From positions 124,001 to 188,000 of the forward strand of contig NZ_JARXVF010000004.1 in NCBI RefSeq assembly GCF_029892515.1: DNA of 64,000 nucleotides, in the 5' to 3' direction. Source of the stretch: Pseudaminobacter soli (ex Li et al. 2025) (GTDB lineage: Bacteria; Pseudomonadota; Alphaproteobacteria; Rhizobiales; Rhizobiaceae). The translations under genes were made by a program, and so were the position numbers. Shown here one piece after another: positions 34,734 to 43,267 of this stretch; the first letter of the stretch is position 1, and each line of letters starts with the position of its first letter. The notes under the pieces are model-generated. The model was not told where the DNA came from and did not search any database. It saw only the letters and a program-made list of their open reading frames with translations.

Positions 34734-35015
34734 TCAGCGCCCGAACTCGCTACCCCTCGTGGGTTTGCTCAAGCTGGGGGGGATAATGATGCCACCGGCC
34801 ACCATGTCCAGGTCGGCATCGGACAGTTCGCCTGTGGCCGTTGCGTGCTGAGCGAGCGCGATCGAAAGTTCGTCCTCGGAGAACTCAAACCCTTCGCGCG
34901 CGCCAAGCGCGACGACGGCAGCGCCCCCTTCGTTGAGTGCGGCGCCGGCTTCCGCTTCGAGACCGGCGTCTGCGCGGACCTTTTCATAGAACTGCTCAAG
35001 TGCTTCGATGCTCAT
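34734..35015 (-). CDS. Nif11/NHLP-type RiPP precursor peptide
   Basis: 93-residue peptide precursor. Residues 1-75 are a Nif11-like leader: MSIEALEQFYEKVRADAGL, GFEFSEDEL, then ELSDADLDMVAGG, the double-glycine site cut by C39 peptidase exporters. The predicted core is residues 76-93, IIIPPSLSKPTRGSEFGR, with a single Lys and no Cys, so lanthionine or thiazole chemistry from Cys is not possible. It overlaps the end of the GNAT gene by 20 nt. The matching NHLM exporter is encoded at 38223-44526. Function (antimicrobial, signal or surfactant) is unknown. Confidence 0.82.
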   Translation of the reverse strand: MSIEALEQFYEKVRADAGLEAEAGAALNEGGAAVVALGAREGFEFSEDELSIALAQHATATGELSDADLDMVAGGIIIPPSLSKPTRGSEFGR

Positions 35016-36105
35016 GGATGCTTCCTTTCATGGTGAGCGAAGATGGGATTTGTCGTGGCGGTGACAGCGGCACACCACCGCGCCGGACGGCGAGAATGGT
35101 CTCGATCCTGTCGGCGATCGACGCAAAGCGCCGTCGCGTGATCGCGACCATGCGCGGCTTGCTTGGGTTCGTGTAATAGACTGCGACGGACTTCGGCCCC
35201 AGCAGCGCGGCCTGGCGGGCATAACAGTGATGATAGGCGCCGATGGTGATGCCGCTGTGCCAATAGGCCGGATCGAGGAATGCCTCGAGATAACGGATTG
35301 CCCGCTCACCACCAATTGCCAGTTCGATGGCGCCGGAGCGTTCTACTTCAGCAGCAAGGACCCAGCCTACAAGCACACCCTGGCGGCGGATCAGGGTGCT
35401 GAAGGCAGGCGCCATAGTCTGCGCCAAGGCGACAGGGCCCAACATTCCGGCCGCGGCCGGCTGAGCGAGATAGGCCTCGACCGCTGATGCGTCGGCGCCC
35501 GACAGTTCCACCGGAGCATAATCATAGAGATTGGGGCTTGAAAGGCGGAGGTCGATGGTGCGCCAGGCACCAGCCGCCTCGGCCATCGCCCCAGCCCGCC
35601 CGAGAACGATCAGGCCATCCTCTACCGGCGCGCTCCAGGAAGCCTCAGCCGCGAGCGCCTCGAAGGCCGGTCGGCCCGGTATAGTCTCATTGTAGCGCGC
35701 GACCATGGTTGCGGCGCCGCGACTAGCGGCCTCGCCCTGCCAAGCTTGCAGAAGCCCCAGGCCGATGCCGCGATTGCGCTCCGCTGGCGAGACGGCAACC
35801 GACAGGAGTTCTGCTTCCCCACCTTCACAGGGGCCGATCGCGAGACCGACTGGTCGACCACCCGCGATCGCGCCGATGGCCACCATTGATGGCCCGAGGG
35901 GCGCGAGTGCCGACCGGAAACGGTCGAATGTCAGGCCGGAAAACAGCCGGGCGTCCCTGTTCAGCACGGACAGGGAAACGTCGGGAACCAGCGTGTCGCC
36001 AGCACAACCCGCCTCCCCAGACTTACGTGACGCCGCTTCGAGCGCGTTGCTCACAATCCCGTTCTTTCCCTGGGCCGGCCGGACGACCGCCGCATGCGCA
36101 GACAT
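34996..36105 (-). CDS. Tandem-GNAT acyltransferase, candidate peptide maturase
   Basis: 369-residue protein with two GNAT-like halves. The first (about residues 45-185) carries the acyl-CoA-binding motif SVAVSPAERNRGIGLGLL; the second (about 190-345) looks GNAT-like in strand order (LVGWVLAAEVERSGAIELAI, AVYYTNPSKPRMVAI) but lacks the Q/RxxGxG motif. Its 3' end overlaps the precursor gene by 20 nt, so the two are co-translated. GNAT-type enzymes paired with Nif11/NHLP precursors are known to attach fatty acyl groups to Lys or ornithine side chains in selidamides; I infer the same role on the core Lys here. Confidence 0.7.
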   Translation of the reverse strand: MSAHAAVVRPAQGKNGIVSNALEAASRKSGEAGCAGDTLVPDVSLSVLNRDARLFSGLTFDRFRSALAPLGPSMVAIGAIAGGRPVGLAIGPCEGGEAELLSVAVSPAERNRGIGLGLLQAWQGEAASRGAATMVARYNETIPGRPAFEALAAEASWSAPVEDGLIVLGRAGAMAEAAGAWRTIDLRLSSPNLYDYAPVELSGADASAVEAYLAQPAAAGMLGPVALAQTMAPAFSTLIRRQGVLVGWVLAAEVERSGAIELAIGGERAIRYLEAFLDPAYWHSGITIGAYHHCYARQAALLGPKSVAVYYTNPSKPRMVAITRRRFASIADRIETILAVRRGGVPLSPPRQIPSSLTMKGSIHEHRST

Positions 36106-36152
36106 GGATTGTGTTTGGCCACAGCTCTCGCGAAAGAAAAGACGACCGCCGG

Positions 36153-36184
36153 AGATTGGGACGATATCCGAGAAGATTGGGATG
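36153..36184. promoter_or_regulatory. Two direct repeats, probable AraC-type operator
   Basis: AGATTGGGACG (36153-36163) and AGATTGGGATG (36174-36184) are 11-bp direct repeats with one mismatch, 21 bp apart start to start, two helical turns. They lie between the 3' end of the AraC-family gene (36202) and the GNAT start (36105), on the promoter side of the GNAT-precursor pair. AraC-family proteins often bind such direct repeats, so the neighbouring regulator is the natural candidate. Confidence 0.55.
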
Positions 36185-36201
36185 CAACCTGACCTGAGGC
36201 A

Positions 36202-37236
36202 TCAGGACGTGGCGCGCAGCTTGTCGAGCCAGCCCTGCATCAAGTTGAAGTCATTCGTTTCGAGATCGGTTTTCAGCCGGATACCCGCCTCCGCATTGCG
36301 GATCGCTTCGCTCGGCCGGATGCCGAAATGCTGCTGGAAGGCGCGGGAGAATGCATTCTCGCTGGCAAAGCCGGTGGCGTAGGCCAGCTTTGCCACCGAC
36401 CCTCGCGAGGAGCCAACCGATGTCAGCTTCAGATGCGCGAACTGAAGCCGGCGCTCGCGAATATAGTTGGCAATGCCGCCGACCGGCTCGAACAGGCGGT
36501 AGAGCGCCGAGCGGGAAAGCGCAAAGTGGCGCGTGATCATATTGGCCGAGAGCAACGGATTGGTAAGATTGCGTTCAATGAAGATCTGGATGGTCTGAAG
36601 GTTGATGTCCATGAGCGCCTCACGCTCGGCGGCAACCGCCGCCGAAAGCCCGCTCGACACGATGGCGGACGCCACCTCCCCAGCCAGCTTACCTTCGGGG
36701 CCGGCAAGTTTGGGCGCGATCTTTGCCATGGTCAGCATATGCTCGCCGAGCAGAACGCCAAGTGCTGAGGAACCATCGACCCGCGCTCCGTGCAGGCCAT
36801 CAATCACGCGGGGTGGGAGCCGGATCATGGAACGCGGCAGGATCAGGCTCACAATGTCCATGTCGGTCGCCTGACTCTGCATAGGGCGGCTGAGATCAAA
36901 GCAGACAATGTCGCCTGCTCCGCCCTTCGCCACCCCGCCATCTGCATTGTAGGCGCACTCGCCCTTTACGTAGAGCTGGACCAGCAGATGATCGACTCCG
37001 GTTGCCGCCACGCGCTCCTTGGAGCGGACGAAACGCTGTGCACTCGCCGAGGATTTGCCGATCAGGAAATGGCCGAGATTGTAGCTGGCGAGGTCCGCTC
37101 GGAAAGCGTCCAGGCCATCGCCTGACGGGATCGCATCAAACAAGCTGGCGACGCCCATGCGCCAGTATTCGTAGTTCTCCTCGCGACTCAATTGCGAAGA
37201 CCGGATTATCTGCTGCTCGACATTCTCTGTGGTCAA
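36202..37236 (-). CDS. AraC-family transcription regulator
   Basis: 344-residue regulator. The N-terminal ~210 residues resemble the AraC-binding-like (cupin-type) domain of the family found with AraC/FeaR-like proteins; the C-terminal ~100 residues have the two HTH motifs, SANMITRHFALSRSALYRLFEP and SVAKLAYATGFASENAFSRAFQQHFGIRPSEAI. It is the gene immediately upstream of the GNAT-precursor pair on the same strand, with a 96-nt gap carrying direct repeats. I infer that it switches on the peptide genes; the inducer is unknown. Confidence 0.88.
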   Translation of the reverse strand: MTTENVEQQIIRSSQLSREENYEYWRMGVASLFDAIPSGDGLDAFRADLASYNLGHFLIGKSSASAQRFVRSKERVAATGVDHLLVQLYVKGECAYNADGGVAKGGAGDIVCFDLSRPMQSQATDMDIVSLILPRSMIRLPPRVIDGLHGARVDGSSALGVLLGEHMLTMAKIAPKLAGPEGKLAGEVASAIVSSGLSAAVAAEREALMDINLQTIQIFIERNLTNPLLSANMITRHFALSRSALYRLFEPVGGIANYIRERRLQFAHLKLTSVGSSRGSVAKLAYATGFASENAFSRAFQQHFGIRPSEAIRNAEAGIRLKTDLETNDFNLMQGWLDKLRATS

Positions 37237-37339
37237 ACCACGTCCCCCAAATCAACGTCCGGACGATCGATATCCGCATACGTTCAATTTTGGTATTCCG
37301 TTAGGGCAGGATTTAAAAAGGTCCTGTCGTGTCGCGGCT

Positions 37340-37681
37340 TTAGACCAGGTTTTTGACGATCAGGAGCGCCCAGATAAATTTGCAGGCGATGTGCAGCGCC
37401 TGATCCGAATGGATCGAAGTGATTCCACGATTTTTCAGGCTATCGACGGCGAAATGCATAGTAGTCTCAAGCATTCCAATGACGACGGAGCCGGTTACCA
37501 GCCCTGCGAGGCCACCATGGATCACCGAATGGGCGGCCAGAAGGTGATACCAGGGTACGCCGGGAACCGGCGTGTTCCAGTTCTTGCCACGGGCCATAAA
37601 GTCATTCTGAAGCGGATAGTCGCCGAGCGCATGGCCAAAGACCAAAAGGGCGAACAGGGTGACGAATTCCCCGGCCATCAT
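37340..37681 (-). CDS. DUF3307-type small membrane protein
   Basis: 113-residue integral membrane protein with about three helices. It has the GHALGDYPLQNDFMARGKN motif and conserved His residues (YHLLAAHSVIHGG) typical of DUF3307 proteins. The function of the family is not established. Its start codon region (ATGATGA) overlaps the end of the cyclic-nucleotide-type gene, so it belongs to the NHLM export operon and is its last gene. Confidence 0.75.
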   Translation of the reverse strand: MMAGEFVTLFALLVFGHALGDYPLQNDFMARGKNWNTPVPGVPWYHLLAAHSVIHGGLAGLVTGSVVIGMLETTMHFAVDSLKNRGITSIHSDQALHIACKFIWALLIVKNLV

Positions 37682-38223
37682 GCACTGCCGTCCCTACCAC
37701 CTGAAAGTCGTGTCAGGAGATGCTCGAAGCGTGCGCCGGCAAGAGAAATCGTGTCCAGGATGCCCTCGTCCAGCTCATCCTCCATCACTGCTTCCGCCTT
37801 GAGGCCGCCGCGCGCGTTCATGCGCTGCGTCGTGCTGCGCAGGCGATCGGCCAGGAAGATCGCGAGCGCCTTGTAGAAGCGCCCACAGAAGCCAGGATTC
37901 TCAGCAAGTCGAGCCTGGAGGTCGCGCTTGTCGACAGCAAGGATCAGCGCCCCTTCCGTCGCCTCAACGGTCGCCGAAGGCGGAGCGGAATCGACGAGCG
38001 ACATTTCACCCACCACCTCGCCGCGCCCGAGCCGCGCGACTTCGCCAATGCCGGAGGCGACCACGGCGACCTCGCCCGACAGTACGAAAAACAGGTCGCC
38101 GACCGGCATGCCCTCGCGGATGAGCACGGTCCCCGCCTCGGCCTGGAACCGGCGCCCCTTGCGGGCCATCCACTCGATGTCCTCGTCGTCCAGTTGGCCC
38201 AGAATGTAGAGTACCTTGCGCAT
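37678..38223 (-). CDS. Cyclic-nucleotide-binding-like protein of the NHLM system
   Basis: 181-residue cytoplasmic protein with a cNMP-binding beta-barrel (about residues 20-125): GTVLIREGMPVGDLFFVLSGEVAVV and GEVVGEMSLVDSAPPSATV. The phosphate-binding cassette keeps GE-x-SL but the usual Arg (PRSATV-type) is Pro, so cyclic nucleotide binding may be lost or altered. This resembles the bacteriocin-type transport-associated family found beside NHLM exporters. Start ATG at 38223 overlaps the upstream stop by one base (TGATG). The C-terminal tail is acidic, with no DNA-binding domain. Confidence 0.8.
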   Translation of the reverse strand: MRKVLYILGQLDDEDIEWMARKGRRFQAEAGTVLIREGMPVGDLFFVLSGEVAVVASGIGEVARLGRGEVVGEMSLVDSAPPSATVEATEGALILAVDKRDLQARLAENPGFCGRFYKALAIFLADRLRSTTQRMNARGGLKAEAVMEDELDEGILDTISLAGARFEHLLTRLSGGRDGSA

Positions 38224-41093
38224 CAACCCTCTTCCTCAAGTAATTGGCGCCGGGCAAGCGCGTGGAATGGCCCCCGTGCCTCCATCAACTGATGGTAGGT
38301 GCCGCTTTCTACCAGCCGGCCTTTGTCCATCACGAAGATGCGGTCGACGTTCATGATGGTGCTGAGACGGTGGGCGATCACGATGCGGGTGACGGAAAGC
38401 CGCGCCAGCGTCTCCGTCACGACGCGCTGTGTGCGATTGTCGAGCGCGCTCGTCGCCTCGTCGAGCAAGAGGATATTGGGTTCGCCCACGAGAGCACGCG
38501 CTAACAGGATGCGTTGTCGCTGCCCACCCGAAAGCGCACTGCCGCCATCGTTGAGGACAGTGTGCATGCCCATGGGCATGGCCTCGATATCGGGTGCAAG
38601 CGAGACGAGGCGCGCCGCCGCCCAGGCGGCCTCAAGCCCGTGTCCCGAGGCGCCGGCGATATTTTGATAGACCGAGCCCGGGCTGATGCGCCCATTCTGC
38701 AGCACCACGCCAATTTCCGAGCGCAGCGCCGCCGCATCCAGCCGGTCTGCGGGTTTGCCGTCGAAGAAGACGGCGCCTTCCTCGGGCGTGTCGAAGCCGA
38801 GCAGAAGCCGCATGATGGTCGACTTGCCGCTGCCGGATTCGCCGACGATGGCGACATATTCGCCGGGCTGGATCGCGAAGCTCACGTCCCGGAGTACAAG
38901 CGGCCCATCCTTGGCATAGCGGAAATTCACGCGGTTGAAGGCAATCCCACCGCTGAGCCGCCCCGGCACCTCGCGCTTGCTGCTGGCTTCCGGCTCGGCC
39001 TCGAGAAGCGGCAGGGTACGCGCCACCAGCGGGCCGATGCTCAGGAGCTCGGAACTTGCCGTCACGGCCGCGACGAAGGCCGAGGACGACTGGCCGAAGG
39101 CCGCAGCGAACGCGACGAACATGCCGGCCGACATGGATCCCGCGGCGTCGGGCGCGCCAGTTCCAGTCACCAGCGCCGCGATGGCTGCCAAGGTCGTCTC
39201 GTATTTGAACACGAGGAGCAGGCAACCGAAGATGAAGAGCAGCGACAGCGACGGTAGCACCGCGACAGTGACCGTCTGCCAGCCGCCGTAGAAACGCGCG
39301 CGCTCGAAGGCGCGGCGTTCCGGCATGGAGCGCCAGACCCATTCGGCGAAAGCGCGCATTTCCGCTGCTGCAGCGCGCAGCTTCGGCAGACCGACAAGGA
39401 CCTGAAGCAAAAACCCCTCGAGCTGGCCATTGAGCCGGATCCGTTCACGCTCGTGGCGCAGCTGCTTGCGGGATATCCAGCCGGAAACGAGCATCATGAC
39501 CGTGAAGGGAATGACAGCAAGGAGGGCAAGCCGCCAGTTGATGAACAGCATTGTCGCCATGCCAGTCACAGCCCCAACGAGGCCGAAAAGCCCGCTGAGT
39601 GTCGAGGCCGTCAGGATCTGCCGCACCTCCTGCAGGCCAAGGGCACGCTGACCGAGATCGCCCACGGAGAAGCTCTGGAAGAAGCGAACCGGCAGCCGCA
39701 GGAGCCGCAGCATGATGGCCGCCTGCAGCTTGGCATCCAGGACCGCTTCCATGCGGGCAACGCTCATGGCGCGCGTCAACTCGAATAGCGACTGGCCGAG
39801 CGCCGCCGCGATCAGGAGTAGCGCCACCTGCACCAGGCCGGCACGGTCGTTCATTGGAACCACCGAATCGAAAAGGATCCCGGTTGCGACTGGCAGCGAG
39901 GCCGTAGCCGCAGCCGCAAGCATCGCTGTCAGCGCGATGCGCCGCGCATCCTGCCCAAGGCCGCGGGCCGCAAAACGCATGAGATCGCCCATGCCGAGGC
40001 TGCGGTCTTCCAGCATGGGATAAATCTGGAGGGCGCCGGGCCTTATCGAGGCAGCCAACACCGCATCGACCTTGCTGTCGATCGATGCGCCTACAGCGCG
40101 GAACCGGCCGCCGCCGGTAGGAAGCAGCGCAATAGGCTCGCCTCCCACCATTTGTGCCAGCATCGGCAAGCCGTCGCGTTTCCACCAGCCCTCGGCCAGC
40201 GCGATGGCGCGATAATCAAGCAGGAGGTCGCTCAGGATCGGCTCGAAAGACTTCGCCTTAGTAGCCCGCCTACGCGCAGCATCCGGCAGGCTGTCGGGCT
40301 GCTGGCCAAAAGCTTCAAGCACGCTTTCGACCGCATGCAGCCACGGATTTTGCGAGGCGCGGCGGTGGTGGCGTATTGTGGCGAGTGCGCCCAGCGCATC
40401 TGAGAATCGCCGTTCCGATGCCTGGTCCCGGCCCTGTTCGCGGCGTTCGTCGGCCAGGCGCCCTGCCGTGAAGGAGCGGACGGCCCATTCGATTGTTGCA
40501 AGGGCAAGCTGCTCCAGCGCCTCGCAAATCTCCGTGGTCGAAGGCACTGGGACGGGGCGAAGCACGGTCTGGGACGTCGCCGTCAGCACGCCTGGAGCAG
40601 CGAGAGGAAAGAGCACGCCTTCCGAAAGGGGAACACCGCTCCAAGCCAAGCCCGGCATCTCGGCTTCCACATAAGAAATTTCACGGGCGGCCGAGGAGCA
40701 GGTCTCGCCTTCCGAAAGCAAAAGTCGCTCCCCTTCCACCAGATGGTTCGGCCATTGCTGAGACCCGGCGACGGCGGTATTCAGGCCACGGATCCACTCG
40801 TCGGACATCCCGCAGGCATCCTCGATGCCAATGCGCTGGAAGCGCGACCCGAGCCCGCCGACGGCCACGAGCAGCCCCGCCGCGACCGGTTTGGTGGAAA
40901 TGATCACCGCCCCCTGCTCCGCTCTAAAGAGGTGGCGGCGTGCATCGCTTTGCTGGTCGAGCACGAAGATATCGGCATAGCCCTGGACGAGCCTATAGGC
41001 GCCTAGACCCACATTCAGCGGCAGGGGACGGTTGCTACCACCATCGATGAGGCCACCGGTCGGCGAGCCATGGCTGAAGGCGTGCTGTTGCAT
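38223..41093 (-). CDS. NHLM-type ABC transporter, ATP-binding/permease protein
   Basis: 956-residue exporter half. The long N-terminal part (about 1-390) has no C39 catalytic residues and contains a crp-like early region (IFVLDQQSDARRHLFRAEQG); six membrane helices follow (about 400-700), then the ATPase: Walker A GESGSGKST (about 750), signature LSGGQRQRILLARAL, Walker B NILLLDEATSALDN, H-loop IAHRLS. All ATP-site motifs are intact. It should form a heterodimer with the peptidase-containing protein encoded upstream, whose stop it overlaps by one base. Fits the NHLM bacteriocin ABC family without peptidase. Confidence 0.88.
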   Translation of the reverse strand: MQQHAFSHGSPTGGLIDGGSNRPLPLNVGLGAYRLVQGYADIFVLDQQSDARRHLFRAEQGAVIISTKPVAAGLLVAVGGLGSRFQRIGIEDACGMSDEWIRGLNTAVAGSQQWPNHLVEGERLLLSEGETCSSAAREISYVEAEMPGLAWSGVPLSEGVLFPLAAPGVLTATSQTVLRPVPVPSTTEICEALEQLALATIEWAVRSFTAGRLADERREQGRDQASERRFSDALGALATIRHHRRASQNPWLHAVESVLEAFGQQPDSLPDAARRRATKAKSFEPILSDLLLDYRAIALAEGWWKRDGLPMLAQMVGGEPIALLPTGGGRFRAVGASIDSKVDAVLAASIRPGALQIYPMLEDRSLGMGDLMRFAARGLGQDARRIALTAMLAAAATASLPVATGILFDSVVPMNDRAGLVQVALLLIAAALGQSLFELTRAMSVARMEAVLDAKLQAAIMLRLLRLPVRFFQSFSVGDLGQRALGLQEVRQILTASTLSGLFGLVGAVTGMATMLFINWRLALLAVIPFTVMMLVSGWISRKQLRHERERIRLNGQLEGFLLQVLVGLPKLRAAAAEMRAFAEWVWRSMPERRAFERARFYGGWQTVTVAVLPSLSLLFIFGCLLLVFKYETTLAAIAALVTGTGAPDAAGSMSAGMFVAFAAAFGQSSSAFVAAVTASSELLSIGPLVARTLPLLEAEPEASSKREVPGRLSGGIAFNRVNFRYAKDGPLVLRDVSFAIQPGEYVAIVGESGSGKSTIMRLLLGFDTPEEGAVFFDGKPADRLDAAALRSEIGVVLQNGRISPGSVYQNIAGASGHGLEAAWAAARLVSLAPDIEAMPMGMHTVLNDGGSALSGGQRQRILLARALVGEPNILLLDEATSALDNRTQRVVTETLARLSVTRIVIAHRLSTIMNVDRIFVMDKGRLVESGTYHQLMEARGPFHALARRQLLEEEG

Positions 41094-43267
41094 CAGAGGC
41101 CCCCTCGGACGAGGGAGGCATATTCACCCTCCATTGCCATCAGGGTGTCGTGATCGCCGCGCTCGACGATGCGCCCGCGGTTGAGCACGATGATCTCCTC
41201 ACAGTCGCGGATCGTGCTCAGGCGATGTGCAATGATCAGGCAGCCGCAGCCCCGGCGCCGCAGATTATCGTCGATCCGTTTTTCGGTAACCGGGTCGAGT
41301 GCTGCCGTCGCCTCGTCGAGAACGATCAGTGCGGGACTGGCGCTCAGCACCCGCGCCAGTTCCAGCCGTTGGCGCTGGCCGCCGGAAAAGTTCAGACCGC
41401 CCTCGGTCACATGGGCGTCGAGCTGGCCGGCGCGCGTCAGGACATCGTCGAGGATGGCAGCGTCGGAGAGCGCGGAGATTAGGGACGCTTCCGGAATGGA
41501 CTCGTCCCAGAGCGTCAGGTTGTCGCGAACCGAGCCCTCGAACAGAAATATCTCCTGGTCGACATATCCGATGACATTGGAGCGGCGTGCCTGCGGGAGC
41601 GTCAGTCCATTCACGCCACCAATGCGAATCCCTCCAGACCAGGGCGTCTGGAGGCCGGCAATCAATCGCCCGATCGTCGATTTTCCGCTCCCCGAGCCAC
41701 CCACGAGCGCGACGCGCGCGCCGGGCTTCAGATTGAGCGTGAAATCCTCGATCAGGGGCGGATCGAGCGGCGAATAGCCGAAACTGACCCGGTCGAGCTC
41801 GACATGGCTCGAAGCCGGCACCGCCGCCGCATCGCCGGCGGCAACGGGCCTGGCGCGGGTGATGTCTGCAATCCTTACGAGATCCGCCCGGATCGACTGG
41901 ATCTGGCCGGCGAGACCGATGAGATCGACTACAGGGGCGTTAAAACTCTGCGCAAGCCCCTGGAAGGCGACAAGCGCGCCAATCGAGAGATGGCCTTGCA
42001 TGACGCTGATCGCCCCCAGAACGAGAACGAGCACTGCGGTCAGGGCCTGGATCGTCGCGGGTACCGCGTTGACCAGGGTCTGGGTCAGCGTCACCTCCGC
42101 GCGCGTGCCCAGAACGCGGCTGTGCTGGCTCGCCCATCGCCGATAGGCCTGGCCTTCCATGTTCGACGCCTTCAGCGTCTCGATGGCACGGATCGGACCG
42201 AGCGTGGCGGCAAGGAGATTGCCGAGGTCGAGCGAGAGCTTGGTGCTCTGAGTGCGCTGTAACTTGCCGCCCTGGTAAACCACGAAAACGTACAGCAACT
42301 GCGTCGCCAGAATGCAGGCGGCCAACAAGGGGCTAATCAGCCAAAGGATAGCCGCGTAAGCGACGAGGCTCGCCAAGTTGAAGACAGTGGAGGCGAGCCG
42401 GCCAGAGAGGAGATCGGCGATGCGCTCGTTGGCGTGCAGGCGGCTTGCCATTTCGCCCGGATGCCGCTGGGTGTAGAACTCCGCCGGCAGCCGGAGGAGG
42501 TGCCAGAGCAGCTTGCTGGCCGGCACCACAACCTGCTTCATCTCCAACCGCCGCAGCCCCGCCTGCTGCAGGGCCGTCGCCGCAAGGCGCAGCAGGAGCA
42601 CGGCGAGCATCGCAACGGCAAACGCGAAGAACCAGTCATGCTGCCGGCCGATGAGGATGTTGTCGACAAAGACACGGGTGAAGACCGGCACAGCGACCCC
42701 CGGCACTACCAATGCCAGCGAGGCGAGAAGGACAAAGACGAGGCCCTTGCGAGAGCCCTGCAGCCGCTCGAGCATCATCGGCCAGGCGAGCGGCGGCGCG
42801 CCAGTGCGCTCGAACGTCTCGGACGGCTCGAAGGCAAGCACGACGCCGGTGAAGGCTTCGGACAGCTCCCGTTTCGTGATCGTCCGCCGGCCGACAGCCG
42901 GATCGTTGATGAACACGCGATTGCCCCGGATAGACTCCAGCACAACGAAGTGATTGAAGTTCCAGTGAAGGATCGCCGGCCAGGGCACATCGGCAAGCTT
43001 GTCGGCCTCCTTGCGGAAGCCCTTGGCGGTGAGGCCATAGTGGCGAGCGGCCTTCAAGAGGTTGGTCGCCTTGGTCCCGTCGCGCGAGACACCACAGGCA
43101 AACCGCATTTCCTCCAGCGTCACCCAGCGGCCGTGGTGCGCAAGGATGATGGCAAGGCTAGCAGCCCCGCATTCAACAGCCTCGATCTGCAGGATCTGCG
43201 GCGTCGCACACCGCCCGGACCACGTGCGGAGGAAGCCTGATCGTGCGCTTTGTGCAAGGCCGGTCAC
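41093..43267 (-). CDS. NHLM-type ABC transporter with C39 leader peptidase
   Basis: 724-residue peptidase-containing exporter. The C39 domain (about 20-150) has the Gln-Cys pair in QIEAVECGAASLAIIL, His in NFNHFVVLE and Asp in INDPAVG, so it should cut after the GG of the precursor leader. Six helices follow (about 170-460), then the ATPase: Walker A GGSGSGKST (about 522), FSGGQRQRLELARV, ALIVLDEATAALD and IAHRLS, all intact. Overlaps HlyD upstream by 4 nt and the second ABC gene by 1 nt. Likely substrate is the 34734-35015 peptide. Confidence 0.92.
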   Translation of the reverse strand: MTGLAQSARSGFLRTWSGRCATPQILQIEAVECGAASLAIILAHHGRWVTLEEMRFACGVSRDGTKATNLLKAARHYGLTAKGFRKEADKLADVPWPAILHWNFNHFVVLESIRGNRVFINDPAVGRRTITKRELSEAFTGVVLAFEPSETFERTGAPPLAWPMMLERLQGSRKGLVFVLLASLALVVPGVAVPVFTRVFVDNILIGRQHDWFFAFAVAMLAVLLLRLAATALQQAGLRRLEMKQVVVPASKLLWHLLRLPAEFYTQRHPGEMASRLHANERIADLLSGRLASTVFNLASLVAYAAILWLISPLLAACILATQLLYVFVVYQGGKLQRTQSTKLSLDLGNLLAATLGPIRAIETLKASNMEGQAYRRWASQHSRVLGTRAEVTLTQTLVNAVPATIQALTAVLVLVLGAISVMQGHLSIGALVAFQGLAQSFNAPVVDLIGLAGQIQSIRADLVRIADITRARPVAAGDAAAVPASSHVELDRVSFGYSPLDPPLIEDFTLNLKPGARVALVGGSGSGKSTIGRLIAGLQTPWSGGIRIGGVNGLTLPQARRSNVIGYVDQEIFLFEGSVRDNLTLWDESIPEASLISALSDAAILDDVLTRAGQLDAHVTEGGLNFSGGQRQRLELARVLSASPALIVLDEATAALDPVTEKRIDDNLRRRGCGCLIIAHRLSTIRDCEEIIVLNRGRIVERGDHDTLMAMEGEYASLVRGGL

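Noticed and set aside
37280-37335. Weak CAGGA/TCCTG inverted repeat downstream of the DUF3307 gene
   Set aside because: Only 5-6 bp and without a T-run in the right place, so not supported as a terminator.
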